The notes below the pieces were generated by a model. The model did no database searches, was not told the origin of the DNA, and saw only the letters and a program-made list of their open reading frames with translations. Shown in pieces: positions 1 through 7,340 of a stretch of DNA of 64,000 nt (position 1 is the first letter of the stretch; each line of letters opens with the position of its first letter). The position numbers were made by a program, and so were the translations under genes. The stretch covers positions 62,001-126,000 of the forward strand of contig NZ_FNAD01000018.1 in assembly GCF_900101745.1 (NCBI RefSeq). The letters are read 5' to 3'. This DNA is from Glycomyces harbinensis. GTDB lineage: Bacteria; Actinomycetota; Actinomycetes; Mycobacteriales; Micromonosporaceae.

Positions 1-734
1 GCGAGCTGGGCGTCGAGGTCCGCGTCGCCGACTACAACGACCCCGCGAGCCTGACCGACGCCTTCCGGGAGGGCGACAAGGTCCTCCTCATCTCCGGCAG
101 CGAAGTGGGCCAGCGCGTCCCGCAGCACAAGGCCGTCATTGACGCCGCGAAGAACGCCGGCGTCGCGCTCCTGGCCTACACCAGCGTCCTCGGCGGCCCG
201 GCCGCCGACTTCGAGCTCGCCCGCGAGCACCAGATCACCGAGCGGTACCTCATCGACTCCGGCCTCCCGTACACGCTGCTGCGCAACGGCTGGTACCACG
301 AGAACTACACCGAGGGCCTGCCCGGCGTCCTCGCGGCGGGCGCGATCACCACGAGCACCACCGAGGGTGCGGCCGTCGCCTCCGCCTCGCGCGCCGACTA
401 CGCCGCCGCCGCGGTCGCGGTGCTCACCGGCGTGGGCCACGAGGGCCGCGAGTACGAGCTCGACGGGGACACCGCGTGGACCTTCGACGAGTTCGCCGCC
501 GAGGTCGCCAAGCAGAGCGGCACGGACTTCACGGTCAACCGCATCTCCGGCGAGGAGCTCCGCGGCATCCTCGGCGGCCAGGGCGTGCCCGAGACGATCG
601 CGCCGATCCTGGTCGGCGTGGACGAGGCGATCTCGCGCGGCCTGCTCGTCAACGGCTCGGGGGACCTGTCGCGGCTCGCCGGACGCCCGACCACGCCCGT
701 GTCCGAGGCGATCGCCAAGGGCCTCAAGGCCTGA
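1..734 (+). CDS. NAD(P)H-binding quinone oxidoreductase-like protein (QorB/NmrA type), 5' partial
   Basis: The reading frame is open from base 3 and continues from outside the window, so the N-terminal Rossmann glycine motif is not visible. What remains carries the family features: a segment ending VLLISGS, an internal Ala-Tyr-Thr-Ser block after the third beta strand, the YTLLRNGWYHENY motif typical of QorB-like (ytfG) NAD(P)H:quinone oxidoreductases, and a C-terminal helical region. Family knowledge suggests an FAD-independent, NADPH-dependent reductase of the extended SDR/NmrA group; the substrate is not determined. It ends at TGA 732-734, followed by a strong hairpin shared with the convergent gene. 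Another NmrA-type reductase could look alike, but the NGWYHENY block favours QorB. Confidence 0.8.
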   Translation, partial: ELGVEVRVADYNDPASLTDAFREGDKVLLISGSEVGQRVPQHKAVIDAAKNAGVALLAYTSVLGGPAADFELAREHQITERYLIDSGLPYTLLRNGWYHENYTEGLPGVLAAGAITTSTTEGAAVASASRADYAAAAVAVLTGVGHEGREYELDGDTAWTFDEFAAEVAKQSGTDFTVNRISGEELRGILGGQGVPETIAPILVGVDEAISRGLLVNGSGDLSRLAGRPTTPVSEAIAKGLKA

Positions 735-743
735 GAAGCGGGC

Positions 744-770
744 GGCCCGCGGGAGGACTTCCCGCGGGCC
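744..770. terminator. Bidirectional hairpin terminator
   Basis: Perfect 11-bp stem, ggcccgcggga (744-754) against tcccgcgggcc (760-770), with a 5-nt loop. It sits between two convergent genes that end at 734 and 787. There is only a short T run after it (gtttccctt). Confidence 0.75.
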
Positions 771-786
771 CGGTTTCCCTTACGGC

Positions 787-1605
787 TTAACGGAACGCGT
801 CCGCGTGCTCGCGGGCCCACTCGGCGAACGTCCGCGCGGGGCGGCCGGTGACGCGCTCGACGGTGTCGGACGCGCGGGTCGTCCACGCCGGCGGGTCGGC
901 CCGCCAGCCCAGGACGTAGTCGATCGTCGGGTCGTCCAGGCCCATGGCGCGCATCCGGTCCTTGCCTTGCTCCTCGCTCAGCACCTCGAACCGGACCTCC
1001 CGCCCGATGGCCGCGCTGATCGCGGCGACCTGGTCGGGGACGGTGAGCGGTTCGGGGCCCGTGAGTTCGTACGCCTTGCCCGCGTGGGCGCCCGTGGTGA
1101 GCGCGACCGCGCCGACCGCGGCGATGTCGGCCGCGTGCGTGGGCGCGTGGGCGACCTCCCCGAACGGTTCGCGCACCACGCCCTCGGCGCGGATGTCCTC
1201 GGCCCAGGTCAGCGCGTTCGACATGAACTCGCCGGGCTGCAGGTGCGTCCATTCCAGACCGCTCGCCTCGACGGCCTCCTCGACCGGTCCCTTGTAGCCG
1301 TTCCACAGTGTCGTGACGCGGCGGACTCCGGCCTTGACCGCCGCGGCCGCGATGTCGTCGCTGTTCGGCACGGTCTGGTTGGTGGACCCGACGGCCGTGA
1401 GCAGGTGCAGGCCGGTGACGCCCTCGAGTGCGGCCTCGACGCTCGCGAGGTCGGTGAGGTCCCCGGCGACCGCCTCGACGCCCTCGGGGAGCCGGGCCGC
1501 CGCGGGGTCGCGGGTGAGCGCGCGGACCGGGTGCCCGGCCTCGGCCAGTCGCGCTACCAGGTATCGCCCGACGTTGCCGGTCGCGCCGGTGACCAGGAAG
1601 GTCAT
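787..1605 (-). CDS. NAD(P)H-binding NmrA-like oxidoreductase
   Basis: A 272-residue atypical SDR. The N-terminus MTFLVTGATGNVGRYLV is the NAD(P)-binding glycine motif (GATGNVG), and the C-terminal tail ends RPARTFAEWAREHADAF, typical of NmrA-family reductases. I start at ATG 1605 because gaggagga lies just upstream on this strand; the longer frame to 1686 adds an unlikely 27-residue leader. It is clearly a paralogue of the gene at 25980-26795, with the same architecture and C-terminal signature. The catalytic Tyr-Lys pair of classical SDRs is not evident, so the reaction (quinone reduction or redox sensing) is inference. Confidence 0.85.
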   Translation of the reverse strand: MTFLVTGATGNVGRYLVARLAEAGHPVRALTRDPAAARLPEGVEAVAGDLTDLASVEAALEGVTGLHLLTAVGSTNQTVPNSDDIAAAAVKAGVRRVTTLWNGYKGPVEEAVEASGLEWTHLQPGEFMSNALTWAEDIRAEGVVREPFGEVAHAPTHAADIAAVGAVALTTGAHAGKAYELTGPEPLTVPDQVAAISAAIGREVRFEVLSEEQGKDRMRAMGLDDPTIDYVLGWRADPPAWTTRASDTVERVTGRPARTFAEWAREHADAFR

Positions 1606-1920
1606 GGTGTTCCTCCTCGAACTCGCCGGGCCGCGGTTCGGTCCCGGCGTGTTGCCAAGGCTAGGAACGGGTTCGTTCCGCCGCATCGGACCAGCGGCGG
1701 GGGAGCGGGTACATTGCAGGTCCTAAGACGGCCTCCGGGCCGGGGCAGGAACAGCCGCGCTCCCGCGCGGGCCGGACGGCCCCACGCCCGCAGCTCGCCC
1801 TTCAGGTGGCAGGAGCATCCCCTGCCGCACCGCGGCGTCGGAGACCCGGCGGGCGGCCTTCGCCCGGTCGAACTCGGCCCGCATCGCGGCGCCTCACGCA
1901 CCCGCCGGCGCGCGTCGGAG
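1606..1920. promoter_or_regulatory. Non-coding gap with a small palindrome upstream of the oxidoreductase
   Basis: I see no credible gene in these 315 bases. Just upstream of the leftward oxidoreductase is an inverted repeat, ggaacg-ggtt-cgttcc (1664-1679), about 60 bases before its start codon. It could be an operator for a small one-component regulator or simply a weak hairpin. The rest is GC-rich with no strong promoter-like element. Confidence 0.3.
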
Positions 1921-2901
1921 TCAGGTCGTGACGACGAGCTTGCCCCTGGCCCCACCGGACTCCATGAGCGCGTGGGCGTCGCGGATGTGGTCGAGGTCGA
2001 ACACGCGGTCGACCGGGACGCGCGCCCGCCCGGCGGCGACGTCGTCGAGGAAGCCCTGGAGCACCGCGCCCGGCAGATCGGCGGCGTCGCCCCCGTAGGC
2101 GGTGAGCCGAACCCCGCTGGGCAGGTAGCCGATCGGGTAGAAGTCCTTGACGATCCACTCGTTCGACAGCATCCCGGTGAAGCAGACGACGCCGTGCACG
2201 CGCGTCGCGCGCAGCGTGTCCGGGAGCGTCGGCGTGCCGACCAGCTCCAAGGCGGCGTCCACGCCTTCGGGAACGATCCGGCGCACCTGCGCGGCCACGT
2301 CGCCGTCGTCCACGAGCACGTGGTCGACCCCGGCGCGTTCGAGCACGTCCGCCTTCGCGCGATCGCGCGTGGTGGCGAGCACGGTCATGCCCCGGTGCTT
2401 GGCGAGCACGGCCGTGGCCAGTCCGACCGAGGACGTGCCGCCGCGGATGAGCAGGCACTGCCCCGGCTTCGCGTCGAGTCCCACGGTGAGGGAGCCGAAC
2501 GCGGTCTGGAGCATCTCGGGCACCGCGCCGAGCGTCGCCCAGTCCAGATCGGACTCGAACGGGATCACCTGCGCGACGGGCACGCATGTGTACTCGGCGT
2601 AGCCGCCGTCGAAGACCCGGCCCATGCCGCCCATCATCGCCGCGACCTGCTGCCCCGGCCGGAACGCCCCGCTCGGGTCGGCGTCGACCACGCCGGTCGC
2701 CTCGATGCCGAGGACCCGCGGGAGCACCACGCCTTCGGCCAGGCCGAGCCGCGTGTGCAGCTCGGACCGGTTGAGCCCGAACGCCTTCACCGCGATCCGC
2801 ACCCAGCCGTCACCGGGCTCGGGGACGGGCAGTTCGCGCAGGTGCAGGTTCGCGACCGGCCCCGGCGCGTCGAGTACGACGGCGCGCATCGTCGAGGTCA
2901 C
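1921..2901 (-). CDS. Medium-chain dehydrogenase/reductase, quinone oxidoreductase-like
   Basis: A 326-residue MDR-superfamily enzyme. The N-terminal GroES-like domain (about 1-120) has GDGWVRIAVKAFGLNRSELHTRLG, and the Rossmann domain starts near 145 with LIRGGTSSVGLATAVLAK (usual AxGGVG pattern). No zinc-binding Cys/His set is apparent, which fits the zinc-independent quinone oxidoreductase branch (NADPH-dependent). The start is GTG 2901: it overlaps the upstream PadR stop by four bases (GTGA) and has ggaagga before it; the next ATG (2889) has no ribosome site. The coupling to PadR suggests it responds to a small toxic or quinone-like ligand sensed by that regulator. Confidence 0.88.
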   Translation of the reverse strand: MTSTMRAVVLDAPGPVANLHLRELPVPEPGDGWVRIAVKAFGLNRSELHTRLGLAEGVVLPRVLGIEATGVVDADPSGAFRPGQQVAAMMGGMGRVFDGGYAEYTCVPVAQVIPFESDLDWATLGAVPEMLQTAFGSLTVGLDAKPGQCLLIRGGTSSVGLATAVLAKHRGMTVLATTRDRAKADVLERAGVDHVLVDDGDVAAQVRRIVPEGVDAALELVGTPTLPDTLRATRVHGVVCFTGMLSNEWIVKDFYPIGYLPSGVRLTAYGGDAADLPGAVLQGFLDDVAAGRARVPVDRVFDLDHIRDAHALMESGGARGKLVVTT

Positions 2902-3440
2902 GGGTGACTCCTTCCGCTCGCGGTGACGGTATCGAGCTGCTCGCGCAGCCAGGCCAGTTCGGTGCTTCTGGCCGCCTTGGCCGTGATGAGGATCCCGCGC
3001 CGGTACGGGTCGCCGATCTCGGCGGCCCGCAGCGGGTGCGCCCCGTCGTAGAAGAAGCTCGCGGGCTGGTCGAGGAACGCCAGGCGGCGGCGCAGCACGG
3101 CCTGCCGCTCGGCCTCCTCGGGCAGGTGCGACAGGAACGCCAGGACGATGAAGAACCTGCTGCCGTCGGTGATGTCGTGCCCGTCCGCGTCCCGCAGGAG
3201 CCGGCGCAGCCGCTGGATCCCGAGCCCGGTGAGCTGGAGCGTGCCCCGGTTCGCCGCGGCATTCCCGGGGCCGATCTCGCGACGAACCGCGCCGGAGGCG
3301 ACTAGACGGTTGATCGCGGGGTATATCGTTCCGTCACTGAAGGTCCGGGCGTGTCCGTGCAGTTGGGTCATCCTGCGACGCAACTCGTACCCGTGCAGCG
3401 GCCCTTCTGCGAGAAAACCCAGGATCATCAGTTCGATCAC
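2898..3440 (-). CDS. PadR family transcriptional regulator
   Basis: A 180-residue PadR protein with the classic N-terminal winged helix: MIELMILGFLAEGPLHGYEL, then SDGTIYPAINRLVASGAVRRE. The C-terminal half (about 90-180) is a longer, mostly helical dimerisation region (Vir_C-type). It starts at GTG 3440 and ends inside the start of the MDR gene (GTGA overlap), so the two are co-transcribed. Upstream at 3451-3471 lies a near-perfect palindrome suited to a dimeric PadR repressor. Likely it represses itself, the quinone oxidoreductase and perhaps the divergent ABC importer. Confidence 0.92.
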   Translation of the reverse strand: MIELMILGFLAEGPLHGYELRRRMTQLHGHARTFSDGTIYPAINRLVASGAVRREIGPGNAAANRGTLQLTGLGIQRLRRLLRDADGHDITDGSRFFIVLAFLSHLPEEAERQAVLRRRLAFLDQPASFFYDGAHPLRAAEIGDPYRRGILITAKAARSTELAWLREQLDTVTASGRSHP

Positions 3441-3450
3441 GGGGTCACCC

Positions 3451-3471
3451 TATACCTCGATTCGATGTATA
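3451..3471. promoter_or_regulatory. Putative PadR operator between divergent operons
   Basis: A 21-bp near-perfect palindrome: arms tatac...gtata at the ends and tcga-t-tcga in the centre, with mismatches only at positions 6/16 and the central base. It begins 11 bases upstream of the PadR GTG start and ends 46 bases upstream of the ABC-importer start. Position and symmetry fit an operator that could control both directions; binding by the adjacent PadR protein is inference. Confidence 0.6.
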
Positions 3472-3516
3472 GAATGTCCGCGTCCGCAAATCCACCGCCT
3501 GCGTCGGGAAGTCGTT

Positions 3517-4329
3517 GTGATCGAGTTCGAGTCGGTGTCGAAGACCTATCCGGGGCCCACAGCGGCCGTCTCCGAGTTCTCGCTGACCGTGCCGTCCCAC
3601 CGCACCGTCGTGCTGGTGGGCTCCTCGGGATCGGGCAAGTCCACGTTGCTGCGCATGGTGAACCGCATGGTCGACCCCACCGGCGGCCGCGTCCTCATCG
3701 ACGACGAGGACGTCCGCGACCGCGACCCCGTCGCACTGCGCCGCTCCATCGGGTACGTGCTCCAGAACGGCGGCCTCATGCCCCATTGGACCGTCCTCGA
3801 CAACGTCGCCACCGTCCCGGTGCTCACCGGAACCCCGAAGCGGCAGGCGCGCCTCGCCGCGAAGGAACTGCTCGAACGCGTCGGCCTCGACCCCGCCATG
3901 GGCCGGCGCTACCCCGGCCAGCTCTCCGGCGGCCAGCAGCAGCGCGTCGGCGTGGCCCGCGCGCTCGCCACCGACCCCAACATCCTCTTGATGGACGAGC
4001 CGTTCGGCGCCGTCGACCCCATCATGCGCCGCGAACTCCAGGAGGAGCTGCTGCGCCTGCAGACCGAGCTGCACAAGACCATCCTCTTCGTCACCCACGA
4101 CATCGACGAGGCCTTCCTCCTCGGCGACGAGGTCGTGGTCCTCCGCGAAGGCGGCCAGATCGCCCAGCGCGGCACGCCCGCCGAGATCCTCGCCGCGCCC
4201 GCCGACGACTTCGTGCGCGGCTTCACCGGCGTCGACCGGGCCGAACGGACTCTGTCCACCATGGAGGTCGACGGGCGCACGATCGCCGTCGACGGGACCG
4301 GCCGCCCGGTGGGGGTCTTCGCGCCGTGA
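3517..4329 (+). CDS. Osmoprotectant (glycine betaine/choline-type) ABC transporter ATP-binding protein
   Basis: A 270-residue cytoplasmic ATPase of the OpuC/ProV type. Visible motifs: Walker A GSSGSGKST near residue 38, Q-loop in YVLQNGGLMPHWTV, signature LSGGQQQR, Walker B ILLMDEPFGAVD, and the switch His in FVTHD. The GGLMPHWTV stretch after the Q-loop is characteristic of osmoprotectant importers. No CBS domains follow, as in other short actinobacterial forms. GTG 3517 is the start, with gggaag upstream. It heads a four-gene operon and overlaps the next gene by GTGA at 4326-4329. Confidence 0.93.
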   Translation: MIEFESVSKTYPGPTAAVSEFSLTVPSHRTVVLVGSSGSGKSTLLRMVNRMVDPTGGRVLIDDEDVRDRDPVALRRSIGYVLQNGGLMPHWTVLDNVATVPVLTGTPKRQARLAAKELLERVGLDPAMGRRYPGQLSGGQQQRVGVARALATDPNILLMDEPFGAVDPIMRRELQEELLRLQTELHKTILFVTHDIDEAFLLGDEVVVLREGGQIAQRGTPAEILAAPADDFVRGFTGVDRAERTLSTMEVDGRTIAVDGTGRPVGVFAP

Positions 4330-4982
4330 CCTGGCTGAATGCGAACTGGCCGCAAGTGATCGAGCTGTCGGGCGACCACCTGGCCCTGAGCGTCCCCGCG
4401 ATCCTCATCAGCATCCTCATCGCCGTGCCCATCGGCCGCCTCGCCCACCGCCGGCCGAAGATCGGCACGCCGCTGCTCAGCGCGGCGACCCTCATGTACG
4501 CGATCCCGGCCCTGCCGCTGCTCATCATCATCCCGGTGGTCTTCGGCATCCCGCTGCGCTCGCCCGCGACGATGATCGTGGCCCTGAGCGTCTACGGGGT
4601 CGCCCTGCTCGTGCGCACCGCCGCCGACGCCTTCGGCTCGGTCGACGCGCGCGTGCGCGAAGCGGCTGTGGCCGTGGGCCACTCGCCGCGCAGCGTGTTC
4701 TGGCGCGTCGACCTCCCGCTCGCGATCCCCGTACTGCTCTCGGGCATCCGGGTCGTCACCGTCAGCACCGTGAGCCTGGTGACGATCGGGGCGCTCATCG
4801 GCGTGCCGAGCCTGGGCACCCTGCTCACCGACGGCTTCCAGCGCGGCATCGAGGCCGAGGTCGCCACCGGCGTGATCGTCACGATCATCCTGGCCCTGAT
4901 CCTGGACGTGCTGCTCCTGGCCGCCGGACGGGCGGCGGCCCCGTGGACGCGGACGCCGCGGGCGAAGGCGGTGGCGGCATGA
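4326..4982 (+). CDS. Osmoprotectant ABC transporter permease
   Basis: A 218-residue integral membrane permease of the BPD_transp_1 family. Hydrophobic segments include LALSVPAILISILIAVPIG, LMYAIPALPLLIIIPVVFG and the C-terminal VATGVIVTIILALILDVLLL. The EAA loop reads REAAVAVGHSPRSVFWRVDLPLA, the contact site for the ATPase. It starts at GTG 4326 overlapping the ATPase stop and ends in an ATGA overlap with the second permease, so translation is coupled. Two permeases plus one ATPase and one binding protein is the normal OpuC-type composition. Confidence 0.93.
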   Translation: MTWLNANWPQVIELSGDHLALSVPAILISILIAVPIGRLAHRRPKIGTPLLSAATLMYAIPALPLLIIIPVVFGIPLRSPATMIVALSVYGVALLVRTAADAFGSVDARVREAAVAVGHSPRSVFWRVDLPLAIPVLLSGIRVVTVSTVSLVTIGALIGVPSLGTLLTDGFQRGIEAEVATGVIVTIILALILDVLLLAAGRAAAPWTRTPRAKAVAA

Positions 4983-5692
4983 GCCTCTTCCTCGACGCCC
5001 TCTCCTGGCTGGGCGACGGCGCGAACTGGACCGGCCCCGACGGCGTCCCCACGCGGGTCCTCCAGCACCTGGCGATCACGGCCGCCGTTGTGGGGATCAG
5101 CGCGGCCGTCGCGCTCCCCGCTGGCGTCCTCATCGGACATTCGAGGCGCGGCGCCGGCGTCGTCGGCGCCCTCACCGGTGCGGCGCGGGCGATCCCGACC
5201 CTCGGGCTGTTGACGATGCTCGGCCTCGCGCTCGGCATCGGACTGCTGGCGCCGATGCTCGCGCTCGTGGTCCTGGCGATCCCGTCGGTGCTCGCCGGCG
5301 CGTACGCCGGCGTCCAGGCGGTCGACCCCGCCACCACCGGCGCGGCCAAGGCCATCGGCATGAGCTCGCGCCAGGTGGTCTTCCGGGTCGAGCTCCCGCT
5401 CGCGTCGCCGGTTATCATCGGCGGCCTGCGCGCCGCCACCCTCCAGGTCGTGGCGACCGCGACCCTCGCGGCCTACACCGCCGACTTCGGGCTCGGCCGC
5501 TACCTGTTCACCGGCCTCAAGTCCCGCGAGTACGCGGAGATGCTCGCCGGGGCGCTCCTGGTCGCCGTCCTCGCCCTCCTGCTCGAACTGGCCCTGGCCA
5601 CCGCCCAGCGGCAGGCCGCCGTCCGCCTGGCGGCGCCCGGCCGCAACCCTTCGCAACGAACGCCCGACACCCGAGAGAAGGAACCCGCATGA
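4979..5692 (+). CDS. Osmoprotectant ABC transporter permease (second subunit)
   Basis: A 237-residue permease paralogous to the preceding gene, with the EAA-type loop TGAAKAIGMSSRQVVFRVELPLA and about six hydrophobic segments (for example HLAITAAVVGISAAVALPAGV and LLVAVLALLLELAL). The start is ATG 4979 inside the previous stop codon (ATGA), and its own stop overlaps the start of the binding protein at 5689-5692. The tight overlaps across the operon argue for stoichiometric expression of the transporter. Confidence 0.93.
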   Translation: MSLFLDALSWLGDGANWTGPDGVPTRVLQHLAITAAVVGISAAVALPAGVLIGHSRRGAGVVGALTGAARAIPTLGLLTMLGLALGIGLLAPMLALVVLAIPSVLAGAYAGVQAVDPATTGAAKAIGMSSRQVVFRVELPLASPVIIGGLRAATLQVVATATLAAYTADFGLGRYLFTGLKSREYAEMLAGALLVAVLALLLELALATAQRQAAVRLAAPGRNPSQRTPDTREKEPA

Positions 5693-6594
5693 ACCGCCGA
5701 ACCCAGACCCTGACCTTCGCCGCCGTACTGGCAGGCTCGCTCGCGATGACCGGTTGCGGCAACAGCGACCCGCTGTCCAGCGGGGACGGCGACGGCGACA
5801 CGATCGTGGTCGGCTCGCAGGACTACTACTCCAGTGAGATCATCGCCGAGATCTACGCCCAGGCCCTTGAGGCCGAAGGATTCACCGTCGACCGGCAGTT
5901 CCGCATCGGACAGCGCGAGGCCTACGTCCCCGAGCTCGAGTCCGGCTCCATCGACCTGTTCCCCGAGTACTCGGGCCCGCTGCTCCAGTACTGGGAGCCC
6001 GACACCGAGGCGCGCCTCGCCGACGACGTCTACGCCGCGCTCCAGGAGGCCGTCCCCGACGGGCTCCGCGTGCTCGAGCAGTCGCCCGCGACCGACCAGG
6101 ACTCCTACACCGTCACGCGGGCGTTCGCCGACCAGTGGGGCCTGACCACGATCGACGACCTCGCCAAGGTCACCGAGCCGATGACGATGGGCGGCAACTC
6201 GGAAGGCGAGACCCGGCCCAACGGGCCCCAGGGCCTGCTCGACACCTACGGCGTCGAGGTCGGGTTCACGCCGATCGAGGACGGCGGCGGCCCGCTCACG
6301 GTCACCGCGCTCCAGGACGGCGACATCCAGCTCGCCATCATCTACTCGGCCGACCCGTCGATCGCCGCGAACGACCTGGTCTCGCTCCAGGACACCAAGG
6401 GCCTCTTCCTCGCCTCGCACGTGGTGCCGGTGGCGAGCGACGGCGTCGACGACGACGCCGCGGCGGTCATCGACGAGGTCAGCGCGGCCATGAGCCCCGA
6501 GGACCTCGTCGCCCTCAACTCCCGCAGCGTGAACGAGGAGCTGCCGGCCGCCACCATCGCGACCGACTGGCTCGCCGAGAAGGGCCTCGACTAG
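5689..6594 (+). CDS. Osmoprotectant ABC transporter substrate-binding lipoprotein (OpuAC family)
   Basis: A 301-residue extracytoplasmic binding protein. The signal peptide ends with a lipobox MTGC, giving a lipid-anchored Cys23. The mature part shows the type-2 periplasmic fold of the glycine betaine/choline family: VGSQDYYSSEIIAEIYAQALEAEG near the start and IDLFPEYSGPLLQYW, a segment that usually helps form the quaternary-amine site. It delivers substrate to the two permeases encoded just before it. The exact ligand (betaine, choline, carnitine, ergothioneine or another compatible solute) cannot be decided from sequence alone. Confidence 0.93.
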   Translation: MNRRTQTLTFAAVLAGSLAMTGCGNSDPLSSGDGDGDTIVVGSQDYYSSEIIAEIYAQALEAEGFTVDRQFRIGQREAYVPELESGSIDLFPEYSGPLLQYWEPDTEARLADDVYAALQEAVPDGLRVLEQSPATDQDSYTVTRAFADQWGLTTIDDLAKVTEPMTMGGNSEGETRPNGPQGLLDTYGVEVGFTPIEDGGGPLTVTALQDGDIQLAIIYSADPSIAANDLVSLQDTKGLFLASHVVPVASDGVDDDAAAVIDEVSAAMSPEDLVALNSRSVNEELPAATIATDWLAEKGLD

Positions 6595-6639
6595 GCCCGA
6601 TGTCCTCGCGCCGTCCCGGTCCCACCACAGGAGGAACAC

Positions 6640-7164
6640 GTGCGCAAACGCATCCTGACCATGTTCGCCGCGATGATCGCGGCGTTCGCACTCATGGGGG
6701 CCCCGGCGGCCTCCGCCGACCCCGCGGGCACCGCCGGCGAGTTCACCGCCGAGGCGATCGCCTCGGGCCTCACCGCGGACGAGGCCGCCGACCTGCAAGG
6801 GCGCGTGGACGACGTCCTCGGCGGCATCCCGGGCGGGACGCAGGTCTCCGCCACCGAGATCCGCTACGACGGCCTCGACGTCACCGTCGACCCGCTCCTC
6901 TCCGGGTCGGATTTCTCGGCCGCCGCCATCAAGTGCGACAGCGGCTGGTTCTGCATCGACGTGCGCGGCACGCGGTTCGAGTTCTACACGTGCAAACTGT
7001 GGAGCCTGTCGAGCTGGTCGGGCGGTTCGGCCTTCAACAACAACCAGTCCAAGGGAACGGTCGCCAAGGCCTACGACGAGGACAAGTCGACCGTGTGGCA
7101 GCACAAGGCGAAGGGCTCCGGCACGGTGAACGTCGCCTCGTGGGAGTACTTCCGACCCTGCTGA
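6640..7164 (+). CDS. Secreted protein, peptidase inhibitor I36-like
   Basis: A 174-residue small exported protein. A Sec signal peptide (MRKRILTMFAAMIAAFALMG...ASA) is followed by a helical propeptide-like section with AEAIASGLTADEAADLQGRVDDVLGG, then a Cys-containing beta-rich end (KCDSGWFCIDVRGTRFEFYTCKLWSLSSW). The C-terminal pattern resembles the Streptomyces I36 metalloproteinase-inhibitor/beta-gamma-crystallin-like group, but I cannot confirm membership. GTG 6640 is preceded by aggagg. It follows the importer by 45 bases and ends before a strong terminator, so it may be on the tail of that operon or have its own promoter. Confidence 0.7.
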   Translation: MRKRILTMFAAMIAAFALMGAPAASADPAGTAGEFTAEAIASGLTADEAADLQGRVDDVLGGIPGGTQVSATEIRYDGLDVTVDPLLSGSDFSAAAIKCDSGWFCIDVRGTRFEFYTCKLWSLSSWSGGSAFNNNQSKGTVAKAYDEDKSTVWQHKAKGSGTVNVASWEYFRPC

Positions 7165-7175
7165 GCCCGTGACGC

Positions 7176-7238
7176 GGCGCAGGGCCTCCCCGCCGAGGCG
7201 TTCGAACCGGACGCCTCCTCCGGGGGAGGCCCTGCGCC
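7176..7238 (+). terminator. Strong two-part hairpin terminator
   Basis: Outer stem ggcgcagggcctcccc (7176-7191) pairs perfectly with ggggaggccctgcgcc (7223-7238); a second short stem, aggcgt/acgcct, forms inside. It is followed by ttcccttttcc, giving a usable U-rich tail, directly after the secreted-protein gene. Confidence 0.85.
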
Positions 7239-7261
7239 GTTCCCTTTTCCTCCCCGGTACG

Positions 7262-7333
7262 GCATAATATTCGTCGATATCTATATATCTGTCCGCCGTC
7301 TGGTTGGGGTGGGGCGGACCCAGCCAGAGGAGG
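7262..7333 (+). promoter_or_regulatory. AT-rich promoter region and strong RBS of the CBM2 protein gene
   Basis: An unusually AT-rich patch for this genome, with ataatattcg followed by gatatctatatatctg (7265-7291), then a perfect aggagg at 7328-7333 seven bases before ATG 7341. A similar AT-rich tatatctat patch lies upstream of the other CBM2 gene, near 54839. Exact -35/-10 positions are not resolvable. Confidence 0.45.
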
Positions 7334-7340
7334 TCATGGC

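Noticed and set aside
139..2907. A 922-codon open frame on the plus strand across the first genes
   Set aside because: It overlaps four well-recognised genes in other frames, has an Arg/Pro/Ala-rich low-complexity sequence and no motif; typical of accidental open frames in GC-rich DNA.
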